From: Saprospiraceae bacterium
Lineage (GTDB): Bacteria > Bacteroidota > Bacteroidia > Chitinophagales > Saprospiraceae
NCBI GenBank assembly: GCA_020631235.1
Contig: JAHDHQ010000017.1
Location: forward strand, 1-64,000
Direction of reading: 5' to 3'
Length of the DNA stretch: 64,000 nucleotides
Positions 53,434 through 62,857 of this stretch are shown one piece after another (the first letter of the stretch is position 1; each line of letters opens with the position of its first letter). The position numbers and the translations under genes are program-made. Below the pieces are notes generated by a model, which worked only from the letters and a program-made list of their open reading frames with translations, was not told where the DNA came from and searched no databases.

Positions 53434-54645
53434 GTGAGATCACTAATCATTGTATTCATTATTTCCTTTTTCCCCGCTGAGGCAACGAGTCAATTAGATC
53501 TACTCGAGGCTTTAGGTAATCAAGATAAAATCACTATTCCTATCGAATATAATAATGGTTTTATTACCACAGAGGTACAGCTAAATGAAACACTTAATTT
53601 AACCTTTATAGTAGATACTGGAGCAGAAGTTACTTTTCTTTTTAACCCACTTTTGCTCGAACTGATGGGTTTAAAACCGGATCAAAAAGCAAAGGTTATG
53701 GGAGCTGACTTATTACAAGAAGTTGATGCTTGGATCTACCGAAATATATCCATCAAACTTCCTAGGAGTTCAATCTTTAAAACCGATTTATTGGCTTTGG
53801 AAGAACAAGTATTTTCGCTGGACAAATATGTGGGAAAACAAGTAGATGGGATATTAGGAGCTTCCACGTTTAGAGGAAAAGTGGTCAAAATAAATTATTT
53901 AAACCAAACGATGACGATTATGAAATCCAGTCGTTTTAAGCAAGAAGCTTATAAATACAAATCTACACCCATTAAAATCCAAGCTTCAAAGCCTTACGTT
54001 AATCTGGAAACGGATGATGGTCCTAAAAAAATGTTGTTAGATACAGGTGCTGCTATCACTTCACTCATGTATTATGAAGAGAAATCAAAACTCCCAGAGA
54101 CTATTACCCATGGACAACTAGGTGTAGGCATAGGTGGTAAAATAGAAGGGTTTATTGGCTCTCTCAATGCTGTTTCCATCTGTGACCACAAAGTAGAAAG
54201 TCTTCTCGTCAATTATCAAAACAAAGATTCCATTTTGCTAGAAACCATAAACTATAGTCAGAGAGATGGTTTAATAGGCAATCGATTCTTAAGTCAATTT
54301 ACTATGGCTATAGACTTCCAAAAAGGAATGTTGTATCTCAAAAAAAATCGCACGTTTAGATCGAAAGTCAGATATAATATGAGTGGCTTAATTATTAATG
54401 CTTTTGGTCCCAAGCTAAATCAATTTTACGTTGAGTCTGTACTAGAAAATTCGCCTGCGCACAAAGCAGGAATACAAAAAGGCGACATCATCCGCAGCAT
54501 CAATGGTGTTCATTACCGATTAAGAAGCCTAAATGGACTGTATAAAATGTTATCCAGAAAACAACATAATATCATCCATTTACAAATAGAACGAGACCAA
54601 CAACGTATATCAAAACGCTTTGTTCTGAAGCGATATTTGGAGTAA
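53434..54645 (+). CDS. Bilobed retropepsin-like aspartic protease with C-terminal PDZ domain, exported
   Basis: 403 residues from a GTG, with a signal peptide (IVFIISFFPAEATS). Two aspartic-protease motifs are on one chain: VDTGAEVTF (Asp61) and LDTGAAITS (Asp203). Each lies in a half-domain ending in a conserved DGI/LGA or DGLIGNRFLSQF strand. A PDZ domain follows at about 320-400 (VLENSPAHKAGIQKGDIIRSINGVHY). Members of this group are periplasmic proteases of largely unknown targets. Confidence 0.88.
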   Translation: MRSLIIVFIISFFPAEATSQLDLLEALGNQDKITIPIEYNNGFITTEVQLNETLNLTFIVDTGAEVTFLFNPLLLELMGLKPDQKAKVMGADLLQEVDAWIYRNISIKLPRSSIFKTDLLALEEQVFSLDKYVGKQVDGILGASTFRGKVVKINYLNQTMTIMKSSRFKQEAYKYKSTPIKIQASKPYVNLETDDGPKKMLLDTGAAITSLMYYEEKSKLPETITHGQLGVGIGGKIEGFIGSLNAVSICDHKVESLLVNYQNKDSILLETINYSQRDGLIGNRFLSQFTMAIDFQKGMLYLKKNRTFRSKVRYNMSGLIINAFGPKLNQFYVESVLENSPAHKAGIQKGDIIRSINGVHYRLRSLNGLYKMLSRKQHNIIHLQIERDQQRISKRFVLKRYLE

Positions 54646-54691
54646 GGATTTTTGCGGAAAAACACAAGATTGTAAATAATAGCCCTAAGCC

Positions 54692-54721
54692 TTTACAAAA
54701 AGAAGAATAATTGTATCTTTG
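54692..54721 (+). promoter_or_regulatory. Promoter of rplU-rpmA
   Basis: TTTACA (54692-54697), 16 nt, TATCTTTG (54714-54721). The -7 box is a perfect TAnnTTTG, and the 5' leader to the ATG at 54746 would be about 18-20 nt. Confidence 0.65.
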
Positions 54722-54745
54722 CAGTCCATTTTTAAATTTGGAAAA

Positions 54746-55057
54746 ATGATAGCAATTGTAAACATAGCAGGACAGCAATTTAAAGTTCAAGAAGGACAAG
54801 AGATTTTTGTTCATAGATTAGCATCAGAGCCTGGAGATAATGTAAGCTTTGACGAGGTATTAATGACAACAAAAGGTGATGCTACAGCTGTAGGTACTCC
54901 AAGCATTAGTGGAGCATCTGTAAAAGCTACTGTTTTAGAGCATGCTAAAGGAGACAAAGTAGTTGTTTTCAAAAAGAAAAGAAGAAAAGGGTATAAAGTA
55001 AAAAACGGTCATAGACAGTCTTTTACTAAGATTAAAATTGATTCAATAGTAGGATAA
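54746..55057 (+). CDS. rplU: 50S ribosomal protein L21
   Basis: 103 residues from the ATG at 54746 ([18 protein letters not shown]), the usual L21 N terminus; an upstream in-frame TTG overlaps the promoter and is rejected. The C terminus [15 protein letters not shown] is standard. Paired with rpmA, as in most bacteria. Confidence 0.97.
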   Translation: MIAIVNIAGQQFKVQEGQEIFVHRLASEPGDNVSFDEVLMTTKGDATAVGTPSISGASVKATVLEHAKGDKVVVFKKKRRKGYKVKNGHRQSFTKIKIDSIVG

Positions 55058-55067
55058 ATATAAAATC

Positions 55068-55757
55068 ATGGCACATAAAAAAGGTGTTGGTAGTACGGAT
55101 AACGGACGGGACAGTAATAGTAAACGATTAGGCGTAAAGCTTTTTGGTGGACAATACGCTAAAGCTGGTAACATTATCATTCGTCAAAGAGGTACAAAAT
55201 TCCATCCAGGTGAAAATGTATACATGGGTAGAGATTTTACTTTACATGCTAAAGTAGAAGGACATGTATCATTCAAAAGGAAACGATTGAATAGAGTATT
55301 TGTAAATATCATTCCTTTAGGCCAAGAGGTACCAGAAACAGTTGCTAAGATAGCGGGTACAAAACCTGCCAAAGCGAAAAAAGAAGCACCTAAAGCTGAA
55401 GCTCCAAAAGCAGCCCCAGTGGTAGAAAAAGAATCTCCAGCTGTAGAGGAAGTAAAAGCAGAAGCAGCAGCTCCAGCTCCTAAAGCTAAAGACGCTAAAC
55501 CAGATGATTTAAAAAAGATCGAAGGTATAGGTCCTAAAATTGCCGAAAAGTTAAATGAAGGAGGTATCATGACTTTCCAAGATTTAGCATCTGCGGAACA
55601 AGATCGACTTAAAGAAATTCTTGAAGCTGCTGGAAGCAGATATAGAATGCACGATCCATCTACATGGCCAATGCAAGCACAATTAGCTGCTGATGGCAAA
55701 TGGGACGAATTAAATGAATTACAGGATAGATTAGATGGCGGTAAAGTAGTCGACTAA
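55068..55757 (+). CDS. rpmA: 50S ribosomal protein L27 with C-terminal helix-hairpin-helix extension
   Basis: 229 residues, whereas L27 is usually about 85-90. Residues 1-85 are L27 ([48 protein letters not shown]). An Ala/Lys/Pro-rich linker (about 98-148) leads to a domain at 150-229 with [31 protein letters not shown], a helix-hairpin-helix nucleic-acid-binding motif, and [33 protein letters not shown]. The frame is intact, so this is a genuine fused extension. Role of the extra domain is unknown; it could bind rRNA or help assembly. Confidence 0.92.
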   Translation: MAHKKGVGSTDNGRDSNSKRLGVKLFGGQYAKAGNIIIRQRGTKFHPGENVYMGRDFTLHAKVEGHVSFKRKRLNRVFVNIIPLGQEVPETVAKIAGTKPAKAKKEAPKAEAPKAAPVVEKESPAVEEVKAEAAAPAPKAKDAKPDDLKKIEGIGPKIAEKLNEGGIMTFQDLASAEQDRLKEILEAAGSRYRMHDPSTWPMQAQLAADGKWDELNELQDRLDGGKVVD

Positions 55758-55775
55758 TCGATCAAACATAAGAGT

Positions 55776-55809
55776 AAAAAAGCCTGCTGAAATTCAGCAG
55801 GCTTTTTTT
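55776..55809 (+). terminator. Bidirectional terminator between rpmA and the VWA gene
   Basis: AAAAAAGCCTGCTG and CAGCAGGCTTTTTT form a long, nearly perfect stem flanked by A- and T-runs, so it works for both the rpmA transcript and the converging VWA gene. Confidence 0.92.
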
Positions 55810-55866
55810 ATATCTAGTCTAAAACGCGAACAAGGCTGTCTTCAATAAAGCAGCTTTCTTTTTTTT

Positions 55867-57330
55867 TTACAAGCCCTTTGCCATCTCTACTAGACTAACA
55901 AATTCATCTTTTAGTCCATGTTCGTCTTCTAAATGATGACCTTCTAACCATCCTAAGATAGAGTCATAAGTCGCATTACCTTTATAAGTAGAATTACTTA
56001 AAACTAATCCAAACGAAGCAACGGCTGTGGTGAATTGCATCACATCGGAGCTGGCTTCAAAGCTTGCTCCTGTATCAAAAACATTTAATTGCATGGCTTC
56101 ACTAACATCTTCATTCGGTCGTTTATATCTAAAATCAATTTCAAAACTTCGTTCACCAAATGCTCCCGTAGGTACTATCTCATATAAAGCTGTAATGTTT
56201 TGGTCTGATCCTATTTCGCCAGCATCCTTGGTGTCATCCTCAAAGTCTTCGTTGGCTAACACTCTATTTTCATATCCGATCAATCGGTAAGACTCGACCA
56301 TATTAGGATTAAAAGTAACCTGCACTTTTACATCTTTGGCTACCGTAAAGAACTTGTTGAAATCATAAACAAAGACTTTCTTTAGTTGTGTTTGATTATC
56401 TATGTATTCATAAGTGCCATTTCCATGATTAGCTATTTGCTCTAGATTTGTATCATTAAAATGCTGTCCTACACCTAAAATCGTCAAGAAGATACCATTA
56501 TCACGTTTTTGCTCGATTAGTTTAATCAAAGATTCTTGGTCTGTAATACCTACATTAAAATTTCCATCTGTCCCAACGATAACTCGATTATTACCTCCTT
56601 CTATAAAATTTTCTTCAGCAATTTCGTATGCTCCTATGATTCCAGCAGACCCAGCTGTGGAGCCTCCAGAACCTAATGCGTCTATAGCATCAATAATCGT
56701 CTGTTTGTCTTCGACCTTTGTACTTTCTAATCGTACACCTGCATTTCCTGCATAGGTAACTATGGCTACTTGATCATCACTCCTCATCTCATCTAGTAAT
56801 TGTTTAAAACCATCTTTGAGCATTGGCAACTTATCTGGTCCACTCATAGATCCTGACACATCGATGAGAAACACATAATTTGACGTGGGCCATTGTGCTG
56901 GAGGTATAGATTCTCCTTCAATGCCGATTCTTACTAATTTATGTTCAATATCCCATGGGCAAGTCGCTATTTCGCCATTTAAAGAAATAGGATGTCCATT
57001 ATCTACAAATTCATAATCTAGATCAAAGTAATTTAGAAATTCTTCGGTGCGTATGGATTGTACATCTGGAATTCTATTATTTTCCATAATATCACGTCGC
57101 ATGCTCGCATAAGAAGCTCCATCAGCATCTACAGAAAAAGTAGAAGTAGGCTCTTCTTCTACCTTTACAAACGGGTTTTCTGAAATGATTTGTCCTTCTT
57201 CGCTCTCTGATCCGTTTTCACCAGCTTCAAAAGTAGCATCATTATTATCAAAGAAAAGATCGCCACTTGAATCGTTAGAACAAGCGGAAAGCAGCCATAA
57301 AACACAACTAATGTAAAGTAGTTTTTTCAT
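55867..57330 (-). CDS. YfbK-type von Willebrand factor A domain lipoprotein
   Basis: 487 residues with a lipoprotein signal (LLSAC, Cys17). A YfbK N-terminal domain (TFSVDADGASYASMRRDIMENNRIPDVQSIRTEEFLNYF, about 63-105) precedes the VWA domain with MIDAS DVSGS at about 157-161. A C-terminal domain (about 340-487) with DUF3520 features (YEIVPTG, AFGERSFEIDFRYKRP) completes the family layout. Adjacent (3 bases) to a second VWA lipoprotein gene, presumably co-transcribed. Confidence 0.9.
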   Translation of the reverse strand: MKKLLYISCVLWLLSACSNDSSGDLFFDNNDATFEAGENGSESEEGQIISENPFVKVEEEPTSTFSVDADGASYASMRRDIMENNRIPDVQSIRTEEFLNYFDLDYEFVDNGHPISLNGEIATCPWDIEHKLVRIGIEGESIPPAQWPTSNYVFLIDVSGSMSGPDKLPMLKDGFKQLLDEMRSDDQVAIVTYAGNAGVRLESTKVEDKQTIIDAIDALGSGGSTAGSAGIIGAYEIAEENFIEGGNNRVIVGTDGNFNVGITDQESLIKLIEQKRDNGIFLTILGVGQHFNDTNLEQIANHGNGTYEYIDNQTQLKKVFVYDFNKFFTVAKDVKVQVTFNPNMVESYRLIGYENRVLANEDFEDDTKDAGEIGSDQNITALYEIVPTGAFGERSFEIDFRYKRPNEDVSEAMQLNVFDTGASFEASSDVMQFTTAVASFGLVLSNSTYKGNATYDSILGWLEGHHLEDEHGLKDEFVSLVEMAKGL

Positions 57331-57333
57331 AAT

Positions 57334-58524
57334 TTATTCTGTATACTTATTAATTAATCTAACCATTAAGTCGTTTAAAAATTCGACTTCAAAATCTCCC
57401 ACTGAAGGTTCTAAATGATCATTTCCAATGCCGCTATCATCTGTGATAAAAACATAAGTTCCATTGGTGAGTATCGCGAAACATCGCATAAGGAATTCTG
57501 TTTCTTTATCTATACCACTGGCTGAAATCGGGATGATTTTTACTCCATGTTTTGCAGCTTTTTCTATAGAATCATGTAAATCTTCTATGATTATGGCGTT
57601 TTTATGCGGCGGAGCATCAAGTAATAAAAAAGCAATTTTAGCATAAGCATCTTCAGACCATGACAATTCGTTCATGGCCACATTAAGACCTTCATGCACC
57701 GCTTCCGGGAAGTCTCCTCCACCTGATGCACTTTGTTGCGAAATATAGGATTTGCTGGTTTCCAAATCAGCCGTGAAGTCTTGATGTTTTACTAGATATT
57801 CATCTGATTCGTCTCTGTAAAAAACACTCGCTGTATAAAAATCCAAATTCGGGTTTGAGGATTCGCATCGCTCGATCACATCTTTTAGATCTTCTTTGAG
57901 AAAATCTAATTCATCTCCCATTGAACCAGTGGCATCAACAATAAATGCTACTTGGGCATCTTGAGTTGTTGTAGCTAATCCCTCAGTATATATAAAAGTG
58001 TTTATACCATCACCAAAAGCCAGTGTACCATGCTCCACAAACGCGTCATCAAGGCTTATTTTTAAGGTGCTAAGGTCTTCTACAGCAGAAAATGCTCCTT
58101 GATCAATCCATAATTCGGCCATTCCGGCATTATCTGTCATAGCTTCCCAAAGTAAAAATCCTTCTTGATAGAGTTTTACTCTAACGTTATTAACCGCTTT
58201 ATTGCTTTGATCTTCGACCAATACGGAAATGCGTTGGTCGACGGTAAAAAACTGCCACTCTTCCGGAAAATTTTTAAAAGGTTCTTGGTCTAAAAGTTCT
58301 ACCCAAAAATTCCAATTGGATAGATCGTTCCACTCTCCTGCTGTGATGAGTCCTTCTTCTCCCTGGCCTCCATTGGTACTGCTTTCTCCTGTAGTAGAGC
58401 CTCCATCACTGGACGCATCACTACTAAAAAGTCCGTCTGCATCACCTAAAGAGCTTTCATCGCTGATAGAACAGGAAGCTAATAATGTAATTATAAATAA
58501 TGATAAAATGGAAATGTGTTTCAT
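57334..58524 (-). CDS. Von Willebrand factor A domain lipoprotein
   Basis: 396 residues with a lipoprotein signal (LLASC, Cys18). An acidic low-complexity spacer (24-62, Asp/Ser/Gly-rich) leads to an Ig-like region (about 95-180) and the VWA domain at about 190-395, with MIDAS DATGS (197-201) and conserved GDFPEAVHEGL. The neighbouring YfbK-type protein starts three bases after this stop. Likely surface or periplasmic, adhesive or scaffold role. Confidence 0.85.
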   Translation of the reverse strand: MKHISILSLFIITLLASCSISDESSLGDADGLFSSDASSDGGSTTGESSTNGGQGEEGLITAGEWNDLSNWNFWVELLDQEPFKNFPEEWQFFTVDQRISVLVEDQSNKAVNNVRVKLYQEGFLLWEAMTDNAGMAELWIDQGAFSAVEDLSTLKISLDDAFVEHGTLAFGDGINTFIYTEGLATTTQDAQVAFIVDATGSMGDELDFLKEDLKDVIERCESSNPNLDFYTASVFYRDESDEYLVKHQDFTADLETSKSYISQQSASGGGDFPEAVHEGLNVAMNELSWSEDAYAKIAFLLLDAPPHKNAIIIEDLHDSIEKAAKHGVKIIPISASGIDKETEFLMRCFAILTNGTYVFITDDSGIGNDHLEPSVGDFEVEFLNDLMVRLINKYTE

Positions 58525-58586
58525 GTTGACTAGTGTGTTGTTTGTTATTTGACGCTAGTCGTTCTGAAATGGTTGGGTGGAGTATT

Positions 58587-59348
58587 TTAGATGATGCCGA
58601 TTTTATCCAATTTAACAAATCCTTCATCTTGATTTAGGAGTTCTACTTTTTTCCATTCTCCGAAATCATCCAGGATTTTTATTTTTTCACCCGGAACTAT
58701 GTTAGTTCCAGAATTGCTTCGATCATCAGGTCCTGACATCAATTGTATTTCTTCTAGGACGATCGCAAAGACATCACTTTTAGAATAATTTATGGAAGCA
58801 TACAATACCAGCCCTATCAGGATAGCATCTAGAATCAAGGCTCTAGTGATCAAACGATATCGCTGATCACTCCATGCTAAGCGATTAAACATACGGGCTC
58901 CCCAAATAAATACTAAAGCAGCCAGAATTAACAATTGTATAATAGCCCAAACATTGGATGAAGCCAAGCCTACAAAATTTCTCCAAACTCTCACCGGCCA
59001 AAAAGCTTGAACCTCAAAAATTTCTGAATCTACTCGTTTCTTGATCAAGCTGAGGTTTTTGAGCAAACTAGGATGGTTTGCATTAAACTTCAAACCTTTT
59101 TCGTAATGCAATACTGCATTGCCCACTTTGTTTGTTTTTGCGTAAGCATTGCCCAAGTTTAGATGCAACTCTGGGCTTTTAAGTCCTGTCTGAAGTATAC
59201 TTTCGTACAATGCAATAGCATCATCGTACTTTGCTTCTTCAAACAAATCATTAGCAGTAGCAAAAGATGCATTATGGTCCAATTGTGCTATCCCGACATT
59301 GGCCAAAAAAATACAAACGATGACTAAGAATAGTTTATTTAGGTGCAT
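58587..59348 (-). CDS. BatE-like protein: TPR plus membrane and SH3 domains
   Basis: 253 residues from the ATG at 59348, overlapping the OstA-like gene by 14 bases. A signal peptide (LVIVCIFLANVGIAQ) and TPR units (ATANDLFEEAKYDDAIALYESIL, PELHLNLGNAYAKTNKVGNAVLHYEKGL) are followed by two membrane helices (about 130-150 and 168-188) and a C-terminal SH3-type domain (VPGEKIKILDDFGEWKKVELLNQDEGFV). This is the BatE organisation, a Bacteroidota aerotolerance protein. BatA-BatD genes are not adjacent. Confidence 0.82.
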   Translation of the reverse strand: MHLNKLFLVIVCIFLANVGIAQLDHNASFATANDLFEEAKYDDAIALYESILQTGLKSPELHLNLGNAYAKTNKVGNAVLHYEKGLKFNANHPSLLKNLSLIKKRVDSEIFEVQAFWPVRVWRNFVGLASSNVWAIIQLLILAALVFIWGARMFNRLAWSDQRYRLITRALILDAILIGLVLYASINYSKSDVFAIVLEEIQLMSGPDDRSNSGTNIVPGEKIKILDDFGEWKKVELLNQDEGFVKLDKIGII

Positions 59349-61212
59349 TTTTAATTTGATCAAATATTTCTAAAACATCTTCCTCAAAAATATCTATTTC
59401 CTCTTTGTCTTCTAGTTTTTCTTCCCATTGATTTTTTAAAATATCATCCAATGACCATGGCCGTTTGTCTTCATACCAAACAAAATCACTTAAATATAAA
59501 TCAGTATTACTGGCTTGATTTACAGGCACCATATGGGAAGTAGGATTGCTGTGAAACTTGATGTCTTTTAATTCTCCTCCTTCGAAAAAAAACTCGATAT
59601 AACTACATATGGTTTTGTTTGCACCAATGAAAGCACCTTGTTCATCTCTCAACATATAAATGACTTCTGCATTTCCCTTAACTTCCATCCATTTAATATT
59701 GTTGCTATCTAATTTGGCGTGAATTTGCTTGCCTTTAATTTGGTCATAAAATTTAATACCGAGCTTATTACCTATCATGGCATTGGACCTCAAAAACACC
59801 TCTTGGATACCTTCTTCATCATTTTTAACGATGATCGTATCAGCCACAAACTGGGTCGTATCAGCCCACAGAACAGGTGAACCATAAAAACTAATTAGAG
59901 AGTCTTTTGTGTTATATTCTAGTGAGTCAGCGACACCTTGCATGCCATGACTATACATACGTACATCGTGATAGGCTCTCATTAAATGTAAGCTATCTGA
60001 ACCATCAAATTTTTCTATTGTCCGTAAAGTATCTCCGGCTAAAAACAGTGTATCACTTGCAGACCGCTCCTCGATATAAGGTCTACTTGTGCGACTGTAA
60101 GCCACATAATTATCATCATTTTCTTGCTCTAAAAAATCACTGTATAGCAAGCGAGCATTTAAAGTATCCTCAAAAACAACTTGCCCTACAGAAGATCCTT
60201 TCTCTGTATTTACATCATAAAAAATCGTGTCTCCTCGAAGCACTATTTCGTCTTTATATAAGACTCCATCACCGATGATGTCAATCGTTTTCTTAGCATT
60301 ATCGAAGTGAATGTATTCTCCATAAACTTCCGAATCTTTATCCATATAATAAGCATTCCCTTCCAGCACGATGGTGCTATCTTGATCAAAATATTCGATT
60401 CGCTCGGCTTTTGCTAACGTTCCTTCTTTCTCCACCACAGCATCACCCGTTAAAATCATGACTGATCGTTCTCTATCATATTCTATAAAATTTGACTGAC
60501 TGTTAAGCGAGTCTCCATAAAATTTGGTGTTTTTTTCGAAATAGGCGTTTCCAGTTTCCGTTTCGTAATACCCTGATTCACAGTAGATCTTATTCTCACC
60601 TTGTGTGATGTAACTAGGTCCATAAAAATTGGCCCTAGAAATATTAGCATCATAAATCATAGTATCGCATCGCAAAGTCAAGTTAGAGTCAATCACTACA
60701 ACTTCACCGAAAAAATGCGCAATATCTTTTTCTAAATCATAATAGCCTGATAAACTGCTCAGTTGGGCACGCTCACTTTGCATCAATGCTGTATCTTGAT
60801 AGGATACTTTTTCTTGAGCAATATCATAATATAAGGCATCAGAATAGAGTGATTGACTACCGTTTAATAAAGCTACATTTCCATACAATTCGGCATAAGA
60901 TTTTAAACCATCGTAGTGTAGTGAATCCCCAAAAACTTTCAAGGTATCTTGGCGAAGCATGACGATATTACCGACTGCATCTAAAATATTTAGTTCCGTT
61001 ACAGCGCTATCGCAAAACATAAATGTACTGTCGTGAAAGATTTTTACATCACCTTTATAAAATTGTAAATCTTCTTCGTCTTGCTTTTCGTTTATAAACG
61101 TTTCTGAATACAATATTTTAATCTGCGAATAACTGGTATCCTGTTGCTCACCTTGTTGGGCAAAAAGCCAACAAGGCATTAGACAAAATAATATATACAG
61201 GCTTATTCTCAT
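59335..61212 (-). CDS. OstA-like exported protein
   Basis: 625 residues from the ATG at 61212 (MRISLYILFCLMPCWLFAQ, a signal peptide); an ATG 9 bases upstream is possible. The body consists of repeated OstA/LptA-type strands with serial phrases such as FYKGDVKIFHDSTFMFCDSAV, YYDLEKDIAHFFGEVVVIDSNLTLRCD and AVVEKEGTLAKAERIEYFDQDSTIVLEG. Members of this fold are LptA- and LptD-related periplasmic proteins that bind lipopolysaccharide. No barrel domain follows, so a bridge-like LptA role is more likely than LptD. Co-transcribed with the BatE-like gene. Confidence 0.85.
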   Translation of the reverse strand: MRISLYILFCLMPCWLFAQQGEQQDTSYSQIKILYSETFINEKQDEEDLQFYKGDVKIFHDSTFMFCDSAVTELNILDAVGNIVMLRQDTLKVFGDSLHYDGLKSYAELYGNVALLNGSQSLYSDALYYDIAQEKVSYQDTALMQSERAQLSSLSGYYDLEKDIAHFFGEVVVIDSNLTLRCDTMIYDANISRANFYGPSYITQGENKIYCESGYYETETGNAYFEKNTKFYGDSLNSQSNFIEYDRERSVMILTGDAVVEKEGTLAKAERIEYFDQDSTIVLEGNAYYMDKDSEVYGEYIHFDNAKKTIDIIGDGVLYKDEIVLRGDTIFYDVNTEKGSSVGQVVFEDTLNARLLYSDFLEQENDDNYVAYSRTSRPYIEERSASDTLFLAGDTLRTIEKFDGSDSLHLMRAYHDVRMYSHGMQGVADSLEYNTKDSLISFYGSPVLWADTTQFVADTIIVKNDEEGIQEVFLRSNAMIGNKLGIKFYDQIKGKQIHAKLDSNNIKWMEVKGNAEVIYMLRDEQGAFIGANKTICSYIEFFFEGGELKDIKFHSNPTSHMVPVNQASNTDLYLSDFVWYEDKRPWSLDDILKNQWEEKLEDKEEIDIFEEDVLEIFDQIKNAPK

Positions 61213-61246
61213 CGCTAGCATCAGCTAGTAAACGTTTAGATTATAA

Positions 61247-62371
61247 TTACTGTTGTGAAGATACAAGGTCTGCTAATTCTTTTCCTAGTAAAGAACCGAT
61301 TGCTACACCCATCCCACCTAAACGCACTCCACAGTAGACCTTAGGCTCTACCTTTTGTACAATTGGAGTTTTATTCGTACCTCCAGCTAATATGCCGCTC
61401 CAAGAATAATCTATCTTGACTTTATGTAAAAGCACATTTTCTTCGAGATATTGCTGAAGCCAATCAGTCACCTCTCTGGTATTTCCCAGTTGGTCCGTCG
61501 ATTCTTGTTCCATGAATAAATGCCTTGCACCGCCGATCAATACTCGATTTTGTATGGATCTAAAATATACATAGCCTTGCATTGCATGAAAGGTAGCTTG
61601 GAAAGCCAAATTGGGAATAGGCTCCGTCACTAAAACTTGATTTCGATAGGGTTCGACAGGTATATTGGGTAGTAGTTTAGAGCTAAAAGCATTGGTCGTT
61701 ATGATTAAGTTTTCGGTTTCACACGGGGGATAATTTTTGAGTTCAATGTCGAGTCCTGTGTTTGTTTCTGTCCAATTTTTTACCGATACTCCCCACAAAA
61801 ACCGGATGCCTGCAGTGTAAGCTTTTTGGATCAAGGCATCCATCATTTTACCCGTATGGATAGACCCTTCGTATTTATTTTGTATGAGTTTAATTCCGTT
61901 CTTAAAGCCAAAGGTATTAGGCACCATGCGGAAGCAATTATCTAAATTAGTGGCTTTTAGTATCAGGTCATTTACGTACGATAAACGATTTAATATTTGC
62001 TGATATGATTGATTTTCTTCGGTAGTAAATAATTCGTATGATCCACAGGCATTATAATCTAGTGTATGATCTCCGATACTTTCTCTCAGCAATTCGAGTC
62101 CTTGGTATCTCTTTTTTATGAGGTCCAATGTCGCCTCTTCTCCAATTTGTTCTATATCTGCGAGCAATTCGCCCGCGCTTCCAAAACAAGCAAAACCAGC
62201 ATTTTTAGTACTGGCACCTTGAGGCAAAGTAGATCTTTCTATGATCAGTATTTTTGCATTGGGTGATTGCTTTTTGATGGCTAAAGCACATTGGATGCCT
62301 ACAATTCCTGCACCTATAATGCAATAATCATTTTTTTCTAACCATCGTTCTTTTTCCCAGTAACTAAGCAT
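61247..62371 (-). CDS. FAD-dependent oxidoreductase (DAO family)
   Basis: 374 residues. The Rossmann dinucleotide-binding motif is IIGAGIVGIQCALAIKK at about 18-34, followed by LIIERSTLPQGASTKNAGFACFG, the DAO-type loop, and late GVRLGGMGVAIGS. The family oxidises amino acids or their derivatives or related amines (glycine, D-amino acids, sarcosine). Substrate not deducible. Cytosolic. Lies just before the OstA-like gene on the minus strand. Confidence 0.88.
   Translation of the reverse strand: MLSYWEKERWLEKNDYCIIGAGIVGIQCALAIKKQSPNAKILIIERSTLPQGASTKNAGFACFGSAGELLADIEQIGEEATLDLIKKRYQGLELLRESIGDHTLDYNACGSYELFTTEENQSYQQILNRLSYVNDLILKATNLDNCFRMVPNTFGFKNGIKLIQNKYEGSIHTGKMMDALIQKAYTAGIRFLWGVSVKNWTETNTGLDIELKNYPPCETENLIITTNAFSSKLLPNIPVEPYRNQVLVTEPIPNLAFQATFHAMQGYVYFRSIQNRVLIGGARHLFMEQESTDQLGNTREVTDWLQQYLEENVLLHKVKIDYSWSGILAGGTNKTPIVQKVEPKVYCGVRLGGMGVAIGSLLGKELADLVSSQQ
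62123..62133 (-). repeat. Interspersed 11-mer CGACATTGGAC, copy 6
   Basis: Exact copy on the coding strand of the FAD oxidoreductase gene in the Thr-Leu-Asp frame, extended form GCGACATTGGAC, flanked by CTCATAAAAAA. Confidence 0.7.
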
Positions 62372-62419
62372 TATTTAGATGAATTTGTACATTTGCCAAA
62401 TAGGTAAAATACAAAACTA

Positions 62420-62857
62420 ATGATTCAGCGAATTCAAAGTATCTTTCTTTTATTATCCAGTGGAACATTCTTTTCCCAATTTGGATTACCATTTGCCACC
62501 AGTGAATCACCGGGAGGCAATTATCTATCTGATTCTGTGTATAATATCCAGGACCATACGGCTTTGTTAGTACTTGCAATATTGGGAGGTGCTGTCGCGG
62601 CTGGGGCTATATTTTTATTTAAAAATCGAGCTTTACAGATGCGGCTTAGTTATTTAGTGGTTGTGTTGTGTGTTATTTTACCGGCAGCGGCGGCTATGTT
62701 ATTTCTTCAAGCAGGAAATAGTCTAGAAGGAAGTACAGGTATAAACGATGGCTTTGGTTTATATATGCCTATTTTAGGGATAGTCTTTGCGATATTAGCT
62801 ATCCGTTTTATACGCAAAGATGATAACTTGGTTCGATCAATGGACAGACTTAGGTAA
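62420..62857 (+). CDS. DUF4293 family membrane protein
   Basis: 145 residues with the DUF4293 pattern: MIQRIQSIFLLLSSG, four hydrophobic segments and a C-terminal RFIRKDDNLVRSMDRLR. The family is restricted mainly to Bacteroidota and of unknown function. The gene is divergent from the FAD oxidoreductase and meets the peroxidase gene tail to tail. Confidence 0.92.
   Translation: MIQRIQSIFLLLSSGTFFSQFGLPFATSESPGGNYLSDSVYNIQDHTALLVLAILGGAVAAGAIFLFKNRALQMRLSYLVVVLCVILPAAAAMLFLQAGNSLEGSTGINDGFGLYMPILGIVFAILAIRFIRKDDNLVRSMDRLR

Noticed and set aside
59294-59302. Ninth copy of the CGACATTGG core in the BatE-like gene
   Set aside because: Only the 9-mer matches, and its orientation is opposite to the coding strand, so it may be a chance match and is not counted as a full copy.
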